Positions 22,131 through 33,262 of a DNA stretch of 64,000 nucleotides are shown here, piece after piece (positions within the stretch are counted from its first letter, which is position 1; each line of letters begins with the position of its first letter). Under the pieces are notes generated by a model. The model searched no databases, was not told the DNA's origin, and saw only the letters and a list, made by a program, of their open reading frames with translations. The translations under genes and the position numbers were made by a program. Source of the DNA: Agapanthus africanus (lineage: Eukaryota; Streptophyta; Magnoliopsida; Asparagales; Amaryllidaceae). Location: assembly GCA_030015575.1 (NCBI GenBank), contig CM057344.1:187877044-187941043 (forward strand), given 5' to 3'.

Positions 22131-22536
22131 AGGAGTGGCAATGAGGTCTGCAACTCTGGAAATCCAAAAGCCAGTGTTAAGAAGGTTCAGTCAACTTGGT
22201 CACTGAGTCATAGTCTTAGGGTCGGGTCAATGGTCGCTGCCAGAGAGAGAGAGAAAAGAAACACTCAGCGTGCACTCTAACCTAGATCAGAATGGTTACC
22301 AATTTATCTAATCTGGAAACCTCCCACTGTACCTCAAATTCTCCTCCAAACCTGAAAGAAGAATTAGTCGGGGTCACCCGAGGAGTAAACCAACTCATCA
22401 GTGGGAATCGGGATCCAACTATCATCGCATGATAACGTGACGGAATCCGCTCACGGTATAACACTCCAGAAGGTATGCGCATATCTGGCAAGTTTCAGTT
22501 CTTTTGAAACTCCCGATGTGATTTTTACCCCATGCT

Positions 22537-22747
22537 CTTATGACCTTGACTTTGGCCAACATATCATAAGTCACATGTCAAGTTCTACCCGTCATTCTCC
22601 AGGTTAATTTGAACCCACCCGTACATACCCTTGACTTTGGCCAAAATGGCAGTACGACTGTCCCAAACCAACGCATCTATCTATGCTGCATATGAATACC
22701 CCAATAGCTACCAATCACTGTGCCTTGACTTTGACCAACATACACAG
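22537..22747 (-). other. Three-hairpin array in the leader (element F)
   Basis: Plus-coordinate arms are CTTATGA 22537-22543 with TCATAAG 22564-22570, CGTAC 22620-22624 with GTACG 22652-22656, and CTGTG 22718-22722 with CACAG 22743-22747, all perfect. Loops share CCTTGACTTTG(G/A)CCAA. Confidence 0.72.
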
Positions 22748-22888
22748 CTTGAATACTATTGACTACCCATATGAAACGACGGAGGGCTACGAATGGTTTC
22801 TGGCGAAAACCTTTAACGTAATGAACTTGATATCGTTGAAGGAACTATAGCTTTTTGAAAATATAGTGACGAAAACCTTTACTAAAGA

Positions 22889-23113
22889 GGTCACTCCCGG
22901 TGAAGGGATCTCGGCTCTTTCCCCGTAGAATGGGGTGCAGGATATTCCAAATGAATACCACGATGCAAAGCAAAAGTAATCGGCTATAGTGAAGTTAATG
23001 CCCTGACGCAAACTTCTGTCCAAGGGGTCACTCCCGGTGAAGGGATCTCGGCCCTTGCCTCGTCGACTGAGGAGCAGGATATTCCAAATGAATACCACGA
23101 TGCAAAACAAAAG
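22889..23113 (-). repeat. Leader repeat II, two copies (element F)
   Basis: GGTCACTCCCGGTGAAGGGA occurs at 22889 and 23026 (period 137). The short hairpin that follows is CCCC-GGGG in the first copy and CCTC-GAGG in the second, a compensated change. Confidence 0.82.
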
Positions 23114-23293
23114 TGAACGTCTTTGCAATAACAGCCTTTTTGAAAAGTGTTCCAACAACATCAGAATAGGTTTGTTTTAACTTGCATTGATCCGAATCAA
23201 CGCAGTCCCATCAATTGATCACACCACAAAGAACGAAAATATACTGATGTACGTATATGCTATCCGCATTCGCCACTGGGTCCCGTCATCACC

Positions 23294-23314
23294 CGTTAGG
23301 TTAGCTAACTAACG
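23294..23314 (-). other. Conserved CGTTAG leader hairpin (element F)
   Basis: CGTTAG (23294-23299) pairs with CTAACG (23309-23314). The loop TTAGCTAA is a self-complementary palindrome here. The flanking GTCCCGTCATCACC and GAGCGGGGAC can pair partly. Confidence 0.62.
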
Positions 23315-24283
23315 GCAGAGCGGGGACTGGACTAGCGCGGATGAAAAACATATACAACATCTACTAATATATATACCAATATATTATATTTCGCTCAAGG
23401 CGTGAATAAAATGCAACATCACAGAAATGTACAGCATCACAGAACAATACAGATATCTGGGATCCCCGGGTTTCACAGAGCCACTACTGAAACCCGACGT
23501 TCCCCTGGTAGTGTGGATAGCCTATGCAATGAAATCCTAGACCCCTACGGGCGCGGCAAGTCACCCGCCAAAACCTGAAGCGAGGCAGCCCCCTTCAGCG
23601 CCGTGAATGGACCACCCAGCACTCCACGGAATCCGGTAACTTGGGCACCCATCCTGGGTCAACCTGTACCCCCTACGAGTGCGGCGGATAGCCCGCCAAT
23701 CCTAGAGTGAAGCCCCCTCCGTCTCAATGCCATGAGATGCGGGCTTGTTGCCCTCTAGAACCCGGCTATCCGTGCACCCCTCCGCGGGGTAATCCTAGTA
23801 CAGAAAGTAAAATATACATACAACGGGTACATCGACCGCAACCAGGTCGTGCCCCAAAAGAATAATACAAACAGGCAGTGACGGCAGTCCACATGTCGGA
23901 CGCTCGTCCCGCAATATCAAATGTACATAATACAACAAAACTGTACTAACATTGCATCCAGGCTGTCCCCACGACCGATCCGCAACAACACAGCAAAACA
24001 CAGAACATCAATGTGAAAATCACGTTCGCAAATCCGTCTAACCGGGCTATAGCAGTTAGACCGGATTTACCGATCGAGTGACATTCACGGTCGCAGATAT
24101 AATGTAAATACTGTGAAATAATGTGTTTAAAATATTCGATCGATCAAAAATTAACAAGTGGGCCCCCAAGCAATACTGTAGCACTCACAGAAAATCTGGG
24201 CCCAATATTAATATTCCAAAACCCCTAAAATTAGCCCAGAAGCCCACTGAAGAAATTGGACACAGTGAGGACACCAATGTGCG

Positions 24284-24324
24284 GCGGAACCGCGGCCCAA
24301 GGGGGGGTTTGGCCGCGGTTCCGC
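24284..24324 (-). other. GC-rich stem-loop near the PBS (element F)
   Basis: Arms 24284-24297 and 24311-24324 form a perfect 14-bp stem around a 13-nt loop that contains seven G in a row (plus strand). It is about 200 nt inward of the PBS. Confidence 0.85.
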
Positions 24325-24525
24325 GCTTCAGTGATCGACTCACTGCGTCGAATTTTTACAGCAGTCTTATAACTCCCTGAACATCATTTTGAGACAACCA
24401 GAAAAATTTTTGGACATCAAAAAATTTCGACAGAAAACTGATGTGAGGAAAAACGCGAGTTTTTGGAATTTTGGTCGATCGGAAATGCAAACACATCAAA
24501 CAAAGCTAGACGAAGTTAATGGCGA

Positions 24526-24538
24526 GGCTCTGATACCA
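24526..24538 (-). other. Primer-binding site of element F
   Basis: TGGTATCAGAGCC on the minus strand lies one base from the 5' LTR. It matches initiator methionine tRNA. Confidence 0.92.
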
Positions 24539-24539
24539 C

Positions 24540-26734
24540 TGTAAGTGCACGGCGGCGCCCCGGCCGTCAATCCGACGGCCAAAAGCGGAAACGGTGATAA
24601 ACTTTAATTTTGCGAACTTAGCAAACCGGCACCACCGCGCACTAAACCCAGGATCGGGCCATTAAACTAGATCTAGCAAATTAACAAGATAGGGAAGAGA
24701 TATACCGAGTGATCCGAGTCCTCCGGTCTTCTCGCCGCCGTCCCGATCTCCTGCGGAAACTCCGGTCGTGGCATCCTTGCCGGAAGGGCACCACATCGTC
24801 TGCATCTTTTACGGGCTCCCGCCTCTATACCGAGGCAACTCGGGCGCGAAGTTGGCTAGCCGACGCGTCCAGGATTTGCTGTAGGAAGTGTAGTGCTTTG
24901 TCTCTTTGGGGTAGTGGATGTTGTCATTTGATAGATGGAGGAATCAAGATAAGAAAAATGGTGCTTGCATTTTTCTAGCATGAAATGAGATCAAGGAAAA
25001 TTGCCACACTCCAAATGAAACACTCTCATCCTCTCTCAAAGAAGTGGCCGGCCCTCTCTTTTTAGAGAATGGTGGAGGAATCAAACTTTATCAAAGAGGG
25101 AGGTGAGTGTAGTAGAAAGCAAGGGTGACCACATCCAAAAACATTATGATAACATATGAACATCAAACCCATACCCTTTCTAATCTCATTAATGCACCAT
25201 CATGGATGAAAGATATCATAATCAATACAATTGCAAGAAACCCCCTCCACAAATGTTATTTGCACAATTGCAAATAACCTCCTCCATCGGAAAAGTCCGG
25301 CTGGGAAAGAACAAAGGAAATCCGGCCGGAACGGAATGCAAACTGGCAACTCCAGAAAACTGGTCCCGTAATAAATTACAGGAAAACCTCGATACTGTGC
25401 ATACACACCCGCATCGGTATTCCGTTCGGATACAAATGCAATGAGACAAAATCTACACAGTACTATACTAGGATCCGGCTTAAACCATAGCCGGCTAGCA
25501 ATATCCGTCCGATCCTGATCCGTGCAATACCGCACGTATCTGACCGAACCCTGCCATACAACCATACGGCCTCTAGTACAAACCGTCCGATCCTGATCCG
25601 TGCAATACCGCACGTATCTGATCGGACCCTGCCATATCTCCATACGGCCTCTACAGCGTTTCGTCCGAAAGCTTGAGTAACTGAAAGTGTGGTGGACTCT
25701 AAAGATTCGTCAATACTATGGCTGTGGATTTAACCACTAGCACGTCAGAGGTATAAGCCAATACGTAACGGGTCACCAGCTATTGACTAAAAGGGACGTC
25801 GATGAGCGAACTCATCCTGACACCCTACTGAGCCTGTCAGTGACAATATCCGTACAGTCCGGTCCGTTCGTCTATGAGCATCGCATGTCGGGCCTAGGGG
25901 GTTGGTAAAAGTCAGACCCGCAAAAGCGGTACAAGTCGTGTCGGAGTATAGCCCAGAACACCCTGAGATACTACTGGAATACCTACCAGTAAATCTCCTG
26001 CCTTGGCCAAGGACTTTGTGTAATGGCTCTCCTAGACACAGCGCGACCTCACCCCCAATACCGGGAGAGACGAACCTCCGAAGATCCGCTCACTGCCTCC
26101 ATGTGGCTCGGGACTGTACCCAACTAAAACCTGTTTGCACGACTCCTTTGAGCCGTGGTAGGGTAATAATCAAAGTACAGTGGGAACTCACACGAGACAA
26201 ATGACGATCCCCAGGTCGATGAACTAACCTGTACATATGTCACCAGGGAACTGCTATCTGACGTTAAGTATAATCCCAACTAGCAGGTTCCCGGCGAGTC
26301 CTGTCCGGTGTACTCATAACCTAATGAGCACCTGTATACATCTTAGGTGAACCAACTGACACCAGTGGCTTGTGAGACCGGCCACCGCCCCTCGTCGGGG
26401 TCTCGACTGTATACACTAGTCTACTCTGGAGAATCGATGCCCTGTCTCGAAACTCCCACGACTAGGGACCTTTTAAGGATGTGCTAATAGACTCCAGCTC
26501 TCACTTATATGATCGCCCTCATACTGCCGGCAGTCAAGCAAGAATCCTAGGGGCTCTATCAACGTGCAATAGCGACCTGTCAGGTCACCTAAAGCAGTAC
26601 ACGATGATAAAGGTAAACCAGATAGCATACTATCATCTCGAGTAAGACTGTTGTACCGGGATAGGTCCTCCCTCAATCATTGCAATCACGTGCCTGTGAT
26701 CCAATAATTGACTCTGAGGGCACTACCTCCAACA
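24540..26734 (-). repeat. 5' LTR of element F (2,195 bp)
   Basis: It ends TGTTGG...CTTACA on the minus strand. The uninterrupted length equals the two pieces of the other LTR. A perfect 7-bp hairpin (24562-24568 with 24574-24580) lies in U5 beside the PBS. Confidence 0.96.
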
Positions 26735-27985
26735 GTGTCTCCAAATCTTCAAAGCGAAAATCACAGCCGCAAGCTCCAAGTCATAAGTTGGATAATTCTT
26801 CTCATGGGTCTTCAACTGTCTCGATGCATGCTGCAACCTTCCCATGCTGCATCAAAACACATCCCAATCCTTTCCCAGATGCGTCGCTGTGAATCACCAA
26901 TACTCCGGAATTGTCTGGCACGGTCAGAATAGGGGCGGTTATCAACTTCTGCTTCAACGTCTCGAAAGCTAACGCACACTTATCCGCCCATACAAAAGGT
27001 ACCTCCTTACGCGTAAGCTTGGTCAACAGCTCTGCCAGACAAGCAAAGTTCTCCACAAATCTCCTGTAGTATCCGGCTAATCTAAGGAAACTTCTTATCT
27101 CAGCAACATTCTTTGGAATCGGCCAGTCTCGAACTGCTGCAATCTTTTCTGGATTGACGGCAATTCCATCGCCAGACACAACATGCCCCAAAAACCTTAC
27201 TTCCTCCAGCCAAAACTCGCACTTACTCATCTTCACATACAATTTCTCCTGTCTCAACGTCTGCAGTACGATCTTCAAATGCTCAGCATGCTTTTCAAAA
27301 CACTTCGAGTAAACCAGAATATCGTCAAAGAATACCACAATGAACTGATCCAAGAACGGTGAAATGATTCGATTCCTCAAGTCCATGAATACTGCCGGCG
27401 CATTCGTTACTTCGAAGGGCATCACTAAGTACTCGTAATATCCATACCGAGTTCAGAACGCCGTCTTGCAAATATCTTCTGTTTTCACTCGGACCTGATG
27501 ATATCCGGATCGCAAATCCAGCTTCGAGAATACCCTCGCACCACTAAGCTGCTCAAAAAGTTCTCCAATGCGAGGGATAGGGTACTTGTTCTTAATAGTC
27601 ACCCGGTTTAATTCTCGATAGTCGATGCACATCCTTCTTGTGCCATCCTTCTTCTTTACTAGAAGAACTGGAGCTCCCCAAGGCAAGTTACTGCTTCGAA
27701 TCCAACCCTTTTCAAGCAATTCAGCAACCTGTTTCTTTACTTCTTCCAACTCTACTGGCGCCATTGGATAATACGCTTTAGATACTGGCGCTGCACCAGG
27801 AATAAGATCAATTGCGAACTCCACGTCTCTCCTCGGCGGTAAACCCGATATATCTTCAAACACGTCCATAGAATCACGAACAACAGCCGGCTCTTTACTT
27901 TCATCACTTCCATTGATGCAAGAATATTACTTGTCGGCCTAGCCCTAAACTCGACTGGCCCGACAGAAAAACTCCCCTCCATCCC
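26735..27985 (-). pseudogene. Element H pol, RT and RNase H N-terminal part (broken)
   Basis: Gypsy reverse transcriptase is clear on the minus strand: [46 protein letters not shown], then [13 protein letters not shown], where the catalytic YVDD reads FFDD but keeps both aspartates. RNase H follows ([20 protein letters not shown]). A TGA at 27450-27452 replaces the arginine expected after CKTAF. A one-base frameshift lies near 26820. The protease is missing: the pre-RT segment joins gag directly near 27985. The frame runs into the F insertion at 26739 and continues at 6278. Confidence 0.9.
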
Positions 27986-28685
27986 AGATAAACTCTACTG
28001 CTCTCGGCTGCCGCAATTACTTGTGAGAAAGTGGTCAAACCCAGGGAGACAATCTGCCTCTGGATGTCCACGTCCAGGCTGCGCATGAACTTCCGTGCCC
28101 TGTCTGCATCGTTGGCAACTAAAGGTCCAGCGAAACTACTGAGTCTCATCCATTCTGCTGCATGCACATCTACGGGTGCTCCCTTCTGCTTTAGTCCGAT
28201 GAACTTCACTTCCATTTCCTCCCGTGCAGTCCGCGGGAAGAACTTCTCCAGGAGACTCCTCGAAAAATCCGCCCACTTTATCGGCTTGGGCAAACGGTTC
28301 TCCTCAATAAGCCACCATTCTCGGGCGTAGTCCACTAGCTGAATGCGTACCACAACAACCTTTTTGTCATCTGGAATCTGTGCCGCAAAAAGCAAGTTCT
28401 CTGTGTCAACTAGCCACTACTCCACTGGCAACGACTCCTTTAAACCAGTAAATGTAGACGGACCCAACCGCCTGAAATCTGCTACGGTCCCTACTCGGTC
28501 AACTGGTCTAGCTCCAACATTGTTCACAGACTGCTGAACGATCTGCAAACCTTCCCGAAATGAGTCCGCTTGCTGCTAGATCAGCTCGGTCTGTTTCTTT
28601 GATTCTCCAGCATTCCTCTTATCACTCCAAGCATGGTGGCTTCGTCCACACGCCTCTGGTATGTCTTCAATTTCTTACCGGCCAT
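27986..28685 (-). pseudogene. Element H gag remnant
   Basis: The likely start is the ATG at 28683-28685 (MAGKKLKTYQRRVDEAT). Then come a frameshift and stop near 28580, RRLGPSTFTGLKESLP, a TAG just before WLVDTENLLFA, and a good retrotransposon Gag core (AREWWLIEENRLPKP, FFPRTAREEMEVKF, VDVHAAEWMRLSSFAG). The frame fails near 27985. The zinc knuckle and the whole protease are deleted between here and RT. Gag would form the particle coat. Confidence 0.85.
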
Positions 28686-29040
28686 AATCCTGAACTCAAA
28701 ATACCCAACATTAGCATGATGATAGATTCTGAATATAGATCAAGGCTAGAACTCCAAGATACTTAAATAGAGTACCGCATTGTAACTATACCGCGGTATC
28801 ATAGCCACAATTACATAACTCCATTCAAGTCGCCTAAGTCCTAGAGATAACAAGGAATCAGGTTTTCGAATCGATATGCAAAGGAAGTTTGCACATCGCA
28901 AAAGATATAATCAGGAAGAATGTGATTCAAGAATGGTAAAACGGTTAAGGTGGCAGGACATGTTTTCTAAACACGGGTATTCTGATTCGTGTATTGGGTA
29001 CAATACCCAGCTACAAAAGAATCAACCCGACTATCCTATG
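28686..29040 (-). other. Short leader of element H
   Basis: These 355 bp between PBS and gag hold no recognised motif, repeat or convincing frame. Confidence 0.6.
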
Positions 29041-29052
29041 TCTCTGATACCA
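29041..29052 (-). other. Primer-binding site of element H
   Basis: TGGTATCAGAGA on the minus strand lies nine bases inside the 5' LTR end. It fits initiator methionine tRNA with a changed last base. Confidence 0.85.
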
Positions 29053-29061
29053 AAAGAACCA

Positions 29062-32000
29062 TGTCACGCCCCGCTTCTCAGAGTACGCTAGATTGGGCAC
29101 GTGACATAGCCAACCATGCTACCTGTGGGTAGGAAGTATCCATCCACAGTCACATTACGGTTGTAGAGATATCAAGAACAAGATAAAACTATCTAAAACA
29201 TGTCCATAATCCAGAATAACAGGAGTCAATAATAAATAAATGCGGAAGCAAATGATCCAATACAAATAACTGAAAAGTGTGTCCCATAATGCGGGCTCAC
29301 ATCAGGAAATAAATGCAGGAAATAAAACTAACTACTACTGAACTCACAGCTCAGCCTGCTGGCTGAAGTATTCCTGCTCGGACTGCAACAGCGGTACGGA
29401 ATCTGGGCCATGCAAAACCCAGACGTCAGCGCGTCATGTCATCAAGTAATATAATATGAACAGTGTAGCAGGCAATGTAATATAAACATGAATACAGCAA
29501 GAATAACAATAATATGAATCATACCAGTACAGGGTAGCGTGCAGTGGGTAAACTAAACTGTTCTATCAGGTTTTCTATTCTAAAGTCTTTGAAATCAATT
29601 TGAGTAATCCTCCATGTAACTCAAAGGATATATCCCGTTACCCCCCGGGACCACGGATCAGGAATATGTGAACCAATAGTGGTTCTGTCCCGTTACCCCC
29701 CGGGACCACGGATCAGGAAAATGTAAGAGTCACGAATGGCTCTATCCCGTTACACCCCGGGACCACGGATCAAGCAATACCCTTTTAAGTTACACTTTAG
29801 TTTACACTTTTGATTTCCCCATACCCCTAAGTTGTGTATGTCAAGTCAGGTATTCAGTAATCAAGGACTAATGCCAACACAGGATCAGGTAAAAGCAGGT
29901 TTGTCTGGATAGACAACAGGAACGGTCCATGAGGACTACATGTCAGGGTTGTTGGCATTAGACACAAGATCAGGTAATGGGTCGAGTCATGGTACATCAG
30001 GTCAAGTCAACAGTACACGGTACCATGTCAGGTATAGTAGGAAGTGTAACAGGTTATGTCAGGAAGCACAAGATGTCATGTGGGTGCTCATAATCAAACT
30101 AACATAAGCATGCGTATAAATAAACAAGCATGAGTACTATCAGAACAATAAACTGGAACATGTAATATGATATGCAAATAGATAAAATTTCAAGGACATG
30201 GATGCACAGTTATCGATTAGGGTTACATTTATAGTTCCAATATTAATTAGGATGCAATTTATTAAACATGGAGCGTTAATATCACATTATTATGTAGTAA
30301 TGTGATCTATGGATGCAATTATATATATCTTAAATGCGATGGATGCAAACGGGTATCCGAAAAGTTATAAACTATAAAATGGTAATGCGGGATGTACAAC
30401 TAAGCAATATGTGATATAAATATTGATATAATAATATTAATATGGATAGCATATTCAAAGCGGTTAATAACTAAAAAAGTGGTATTGATTAACCATGCAC
30501 AAGAAAGTTCCGTTCAGAAATTCAGCGTCACCCTAATTTGTAAAATAGCTTAAAAATAACAAATGTTCTCCAAAAGGGACGTGTCTTATACCAAAACAAA
30601 GATAATTCAATAAGGTTTTCAGTTTTATAAGTATAAGCATCTCAGGTTGTTCCTAAAAAATGTTATAAACATTCGAAGTTGAAAGTTTGCTGCTGGAATT
30701 TTCCTGGACAGCAGTTTGGAGACATTTTCATTTACATTTTACGTTATTTAAACAATTTATTTTGCAAGTAAACATTTCATATAGTTATATTATTCTGAGT
30801 TATCTTCGTAACGAACTAAAGAACGTATACTAATGATTTTTCTATGATTTATAATGAATTTTATAAGATAAGGTGTACAGTAAATTTCAGATTTGTCATA
30901 TCCGATTTTTCAACGACGTTTCATGTGTAAACTATAAGATTTTCAAATGTATAACATTATAAAATGAAGATTATAAACTAATTAAAGATAATAATAATAA
31001 ATAGTACGACGATATATATTTTAAATGATATGGTTGCAGTATAATGTAATCTAGTATGTCACAAGATAAGTTTTCATGATCTAGATTTAATATGATATAA
31101 ACGGATTCAAACGGAATATCGAAACGTTATAAAATTAAATATGGGGCACTAGATTTAAACTATAGGTATGGTATTAATTTAAATAGGTATAAAATGAATT
31201 ATATAGCATGTAGCAAGATTAACTTGCCTCGATGGGTCGCGAATCGAGAAAACGGAACGTTAACCGTCGGCGGGGAAAACTCGCGACGGGCGCACGGTTC
31301 ACGGAATGAACCCAAACGGCGAACAAAAAAACCACACGGGTCGGGGTACCTCGCTGGAACGTCGAGAAACGTCACCGGCACGACGGAATTCCGACAACAA
31401 AAGAACAGTTAAAAAAATGAGAAACGAGACATGAAGTAAGAAGAGAAAGAATGATAAAGAGAAGTACGAGAGAATATATGAGGGGGAGATAGAGAGAGAA
31501 AAAGTGGAGAGAGAGAAGAGGGAGAGAGGGAAAGTGGGGCCTACGGGGTTAAAGGGGAGGTTGCGATTGGCTGAGAGAATAAATTGAGAAGGATATAAAA
31601 GATTGTAAAAATATTATATGGTTAACTTAAAGATTTAAAAGATAGGTAATGAACAGTAAGATATCAGGTTAGTTAGAAAATTATATGCGATAGTTTTAAT
31701 AATATTAAAATTTGGGATTTTGGCGCCAAATAAAACATTTCCAAATCGCGTCCGGGTCGAGTCCAAAAATTTGAATTGAAATAATAGGATTTTAAGCGGG
31801 ATCCAAATTTTAAAATTAAGTGTTTTATGATTAAAAAGCATACCCCCAAAACGGACACACGTACGTGCACGTAGCCATCCAAACTCGTCCGTTTCACTGA
31901 ACGGGACGAGAACACAATGCACGGACGCTACCACGAGGCTAGGGGTGTCAAGTAGGCCATGATGAATATTTTCAATTTTATTTTAGATGCCAAAATTTGT

Positions 32001-32128
32001 TATATAGAAAAATGAATTTACCAGGTAAAAATTTACAGTAAGCAACAAACAAGCAAGTTAAATGAAATGAGTACCACATTATGCTCAAACAGTAACTGAA
32101 AATAGTAGCATTGGGCTCGGGTGTTACA
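29062..32128 (-). repeat. 5' LTR of element H (3,067 bp)
   Basis: It matches the left LTR at 1421-4489, with scattered substitutions that are more frequent than between the LTRs of G. It is flanked by gtttc at 32129-32133. Confidence 0.95.
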
Positions 32129-32133
32129 GTTTC

Positions 32134-32516
32134 AAACATACAGGAAACTTGCCAGGCATGTGCATACCTTCTGGAGTGTAGTGACTTGAGTGGCTTCCAT
32201 CAGGTTATCATGCGATGATAGTTGGATCCCGATTCCCACTGATGAGTAGGATTACTCCTCGGGTGATTCCGACTAATTCTCCTTTTGGGTTTGGAGGAAA
32301 ATTCGAAGAAATAGTGGGAGCCATCTAGATTAGATAAAATGATTAACCATTCTGATCTAGGTTAGAGTGCACGCTGAGTGTTTCTTTTCTTTCTCTCTCT
32401 GGCTGCGACTATGACCCGACCTTTGACTAAAACTCATGAAACCAAGTTAACCGAACCTTCTTAAAACACTTTGCTTTTGGAATGTCACGGTGTCGCATAC
32501 ATCATTGTCACTTCTA
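32134..32516 (+). other. Leader of element A, second part
   Basis: It continues from 1420 after H. It contains the TTGGATCCCGATTCCCACT stretch shared with other leaders and a pyrimidine tract at about 32383-32401 followed by GGCTGCGAC. The AG of the supposed splice acceptor has become TG here. Confidence 0.75.
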
Positions 32517-33262
32517 TATCACATTTGCTTTTCTCCAGAACACCTCGTATCACTACGAATATCCACTTCCATTGGATAAATCCATCGTATAGTTACATAC
32601 GAACTCGAAGGAACTTTTTCGAGGATGGATTCTGGTTCTGGAGAGATTGAATAGGATTATTCGTTTGTCTTTTCTCTTTACCTTCTCTCGGGTTGTGAGG
32701 GCTCCTAGGATTAGGAGAGGGTACACCTATTGAGCTTATTGGATAGTCTTCCTCCAGACCATAGGCAGGTGCCGAACGGTAGGGAAGGAAGAAAACCAAC
32801 AAGCTTAACTGTGGTGTACAGAAGGTAATAAGTAAAGACATATAAAGGAATTAGAATAATGGCAAAAGAAATTGCGACTACCATCATTCACGACAAAAAC
32901 AGTGTATACCCCTGCCACTCCTACATCCACTTTGCTTTTCTCTAGAACACTCCGTATCACTACGGATATCCACTTCCATTGGATAAATCCATCGTATAGT
33001 TACATACGAACTCGAAGGAACTTTTTCGAGGATGGATTCTGGTTCTGGAGAGATTGAATAGGATTATTCGGTTGTCTTTTCTCTTTACCTTCTCTCAGGT
33101 TTCGAGGGCTCCTAGGATTAGGAGAGTACACCTATTATGCTTATTGGATAGTCTTCTTCCAAACCTTAGGCTGGTGCCGTAAGGTAAGGAATGAAGAAAA
33201 CCAATTAGCGTAAAAGAGGTGTACAGAAGGTAATAAGTAAAGACATAATAAAGGGATTGCAG
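32517..33262 (+). repeat. Duplicated segment of about 405 bp replacing gag (element A)
   Basis: The pair begins near 32517 and 32925, and GAAGGTAATAAGTAAAGACA recurs at 32821 and 33226. Each copy contains ATCGTATAGTTACATACGAA and GGATGGATTCTGGTTCTGGA. It matches F at 21415-22130. No ancestral gag residues are recognisable. Confidence 0.82.

Larger units (their letters stand above)
22131..24525 (-). other. Leader of element F
   Basis: Non-coding. It holds a pyrimidine tract plus AG (22230-22262, likely splice acceptor), the three-hairpin array, leader repeat II, the CGTTAG hairpin block (23280-23330), leader repeat I (about 23530-23790) and the GC-rich stem near the PBS. It is the reverse complement of A's leader over most of its length. 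Confidence 0.85.
6279..26734 (-). mobile_element. Element F: coding-dead BARE/Angela-like Ty1/copia element, split by G
   Basis: F reads on the minus strand. The 5' LTR is 24540-26734 and the PBS 24526-24538. The leader runs to about 22131. A duplicated 409-bp segment occupies 21415-22130, then come an eroded pol, a polypurine tract at 18818-18830, and a 3' LTR in two pieces (18817-18401 and 8056-6279). Without element G the 3' LTR is 2,195 bp, the same as the 5' LTR. There is no intact gag or pol, yet the LTRs are very alike, so the element was already non-coding when it moved. It shares its internal layout with A. Confidence 0.92.
1421..32128 (-). mobile_element. Element H: Ty3/gypsy (Tekay/Del-like chromovirus) retrotransposon, defective, split by F
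   Basis: H reads on the minus strand. The 5' LTR is 29062-32128, the PBS 29041-29052, gag 28685-27986, RT and RNase H 27985-26735 continuing at 6278, integrase plus chromodomain-like tail 5958-4550, and the 3' LTR 4489-1421. Ends are TGTAACACCC and TGACA-type with a gtttc duplication on both sides. The order RT-RNase H-integrase is diagnostic of Ty3/gypsy. The C-terminal HVSQLRKY-type tail and ESTWE motif place it with Tekay/Del chromoviruses. Stop codons, a frameshift and a gag-to-RT deletion make it dead. Element F interrupts it, adding 20.4 kb. Confidence 0.93.
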
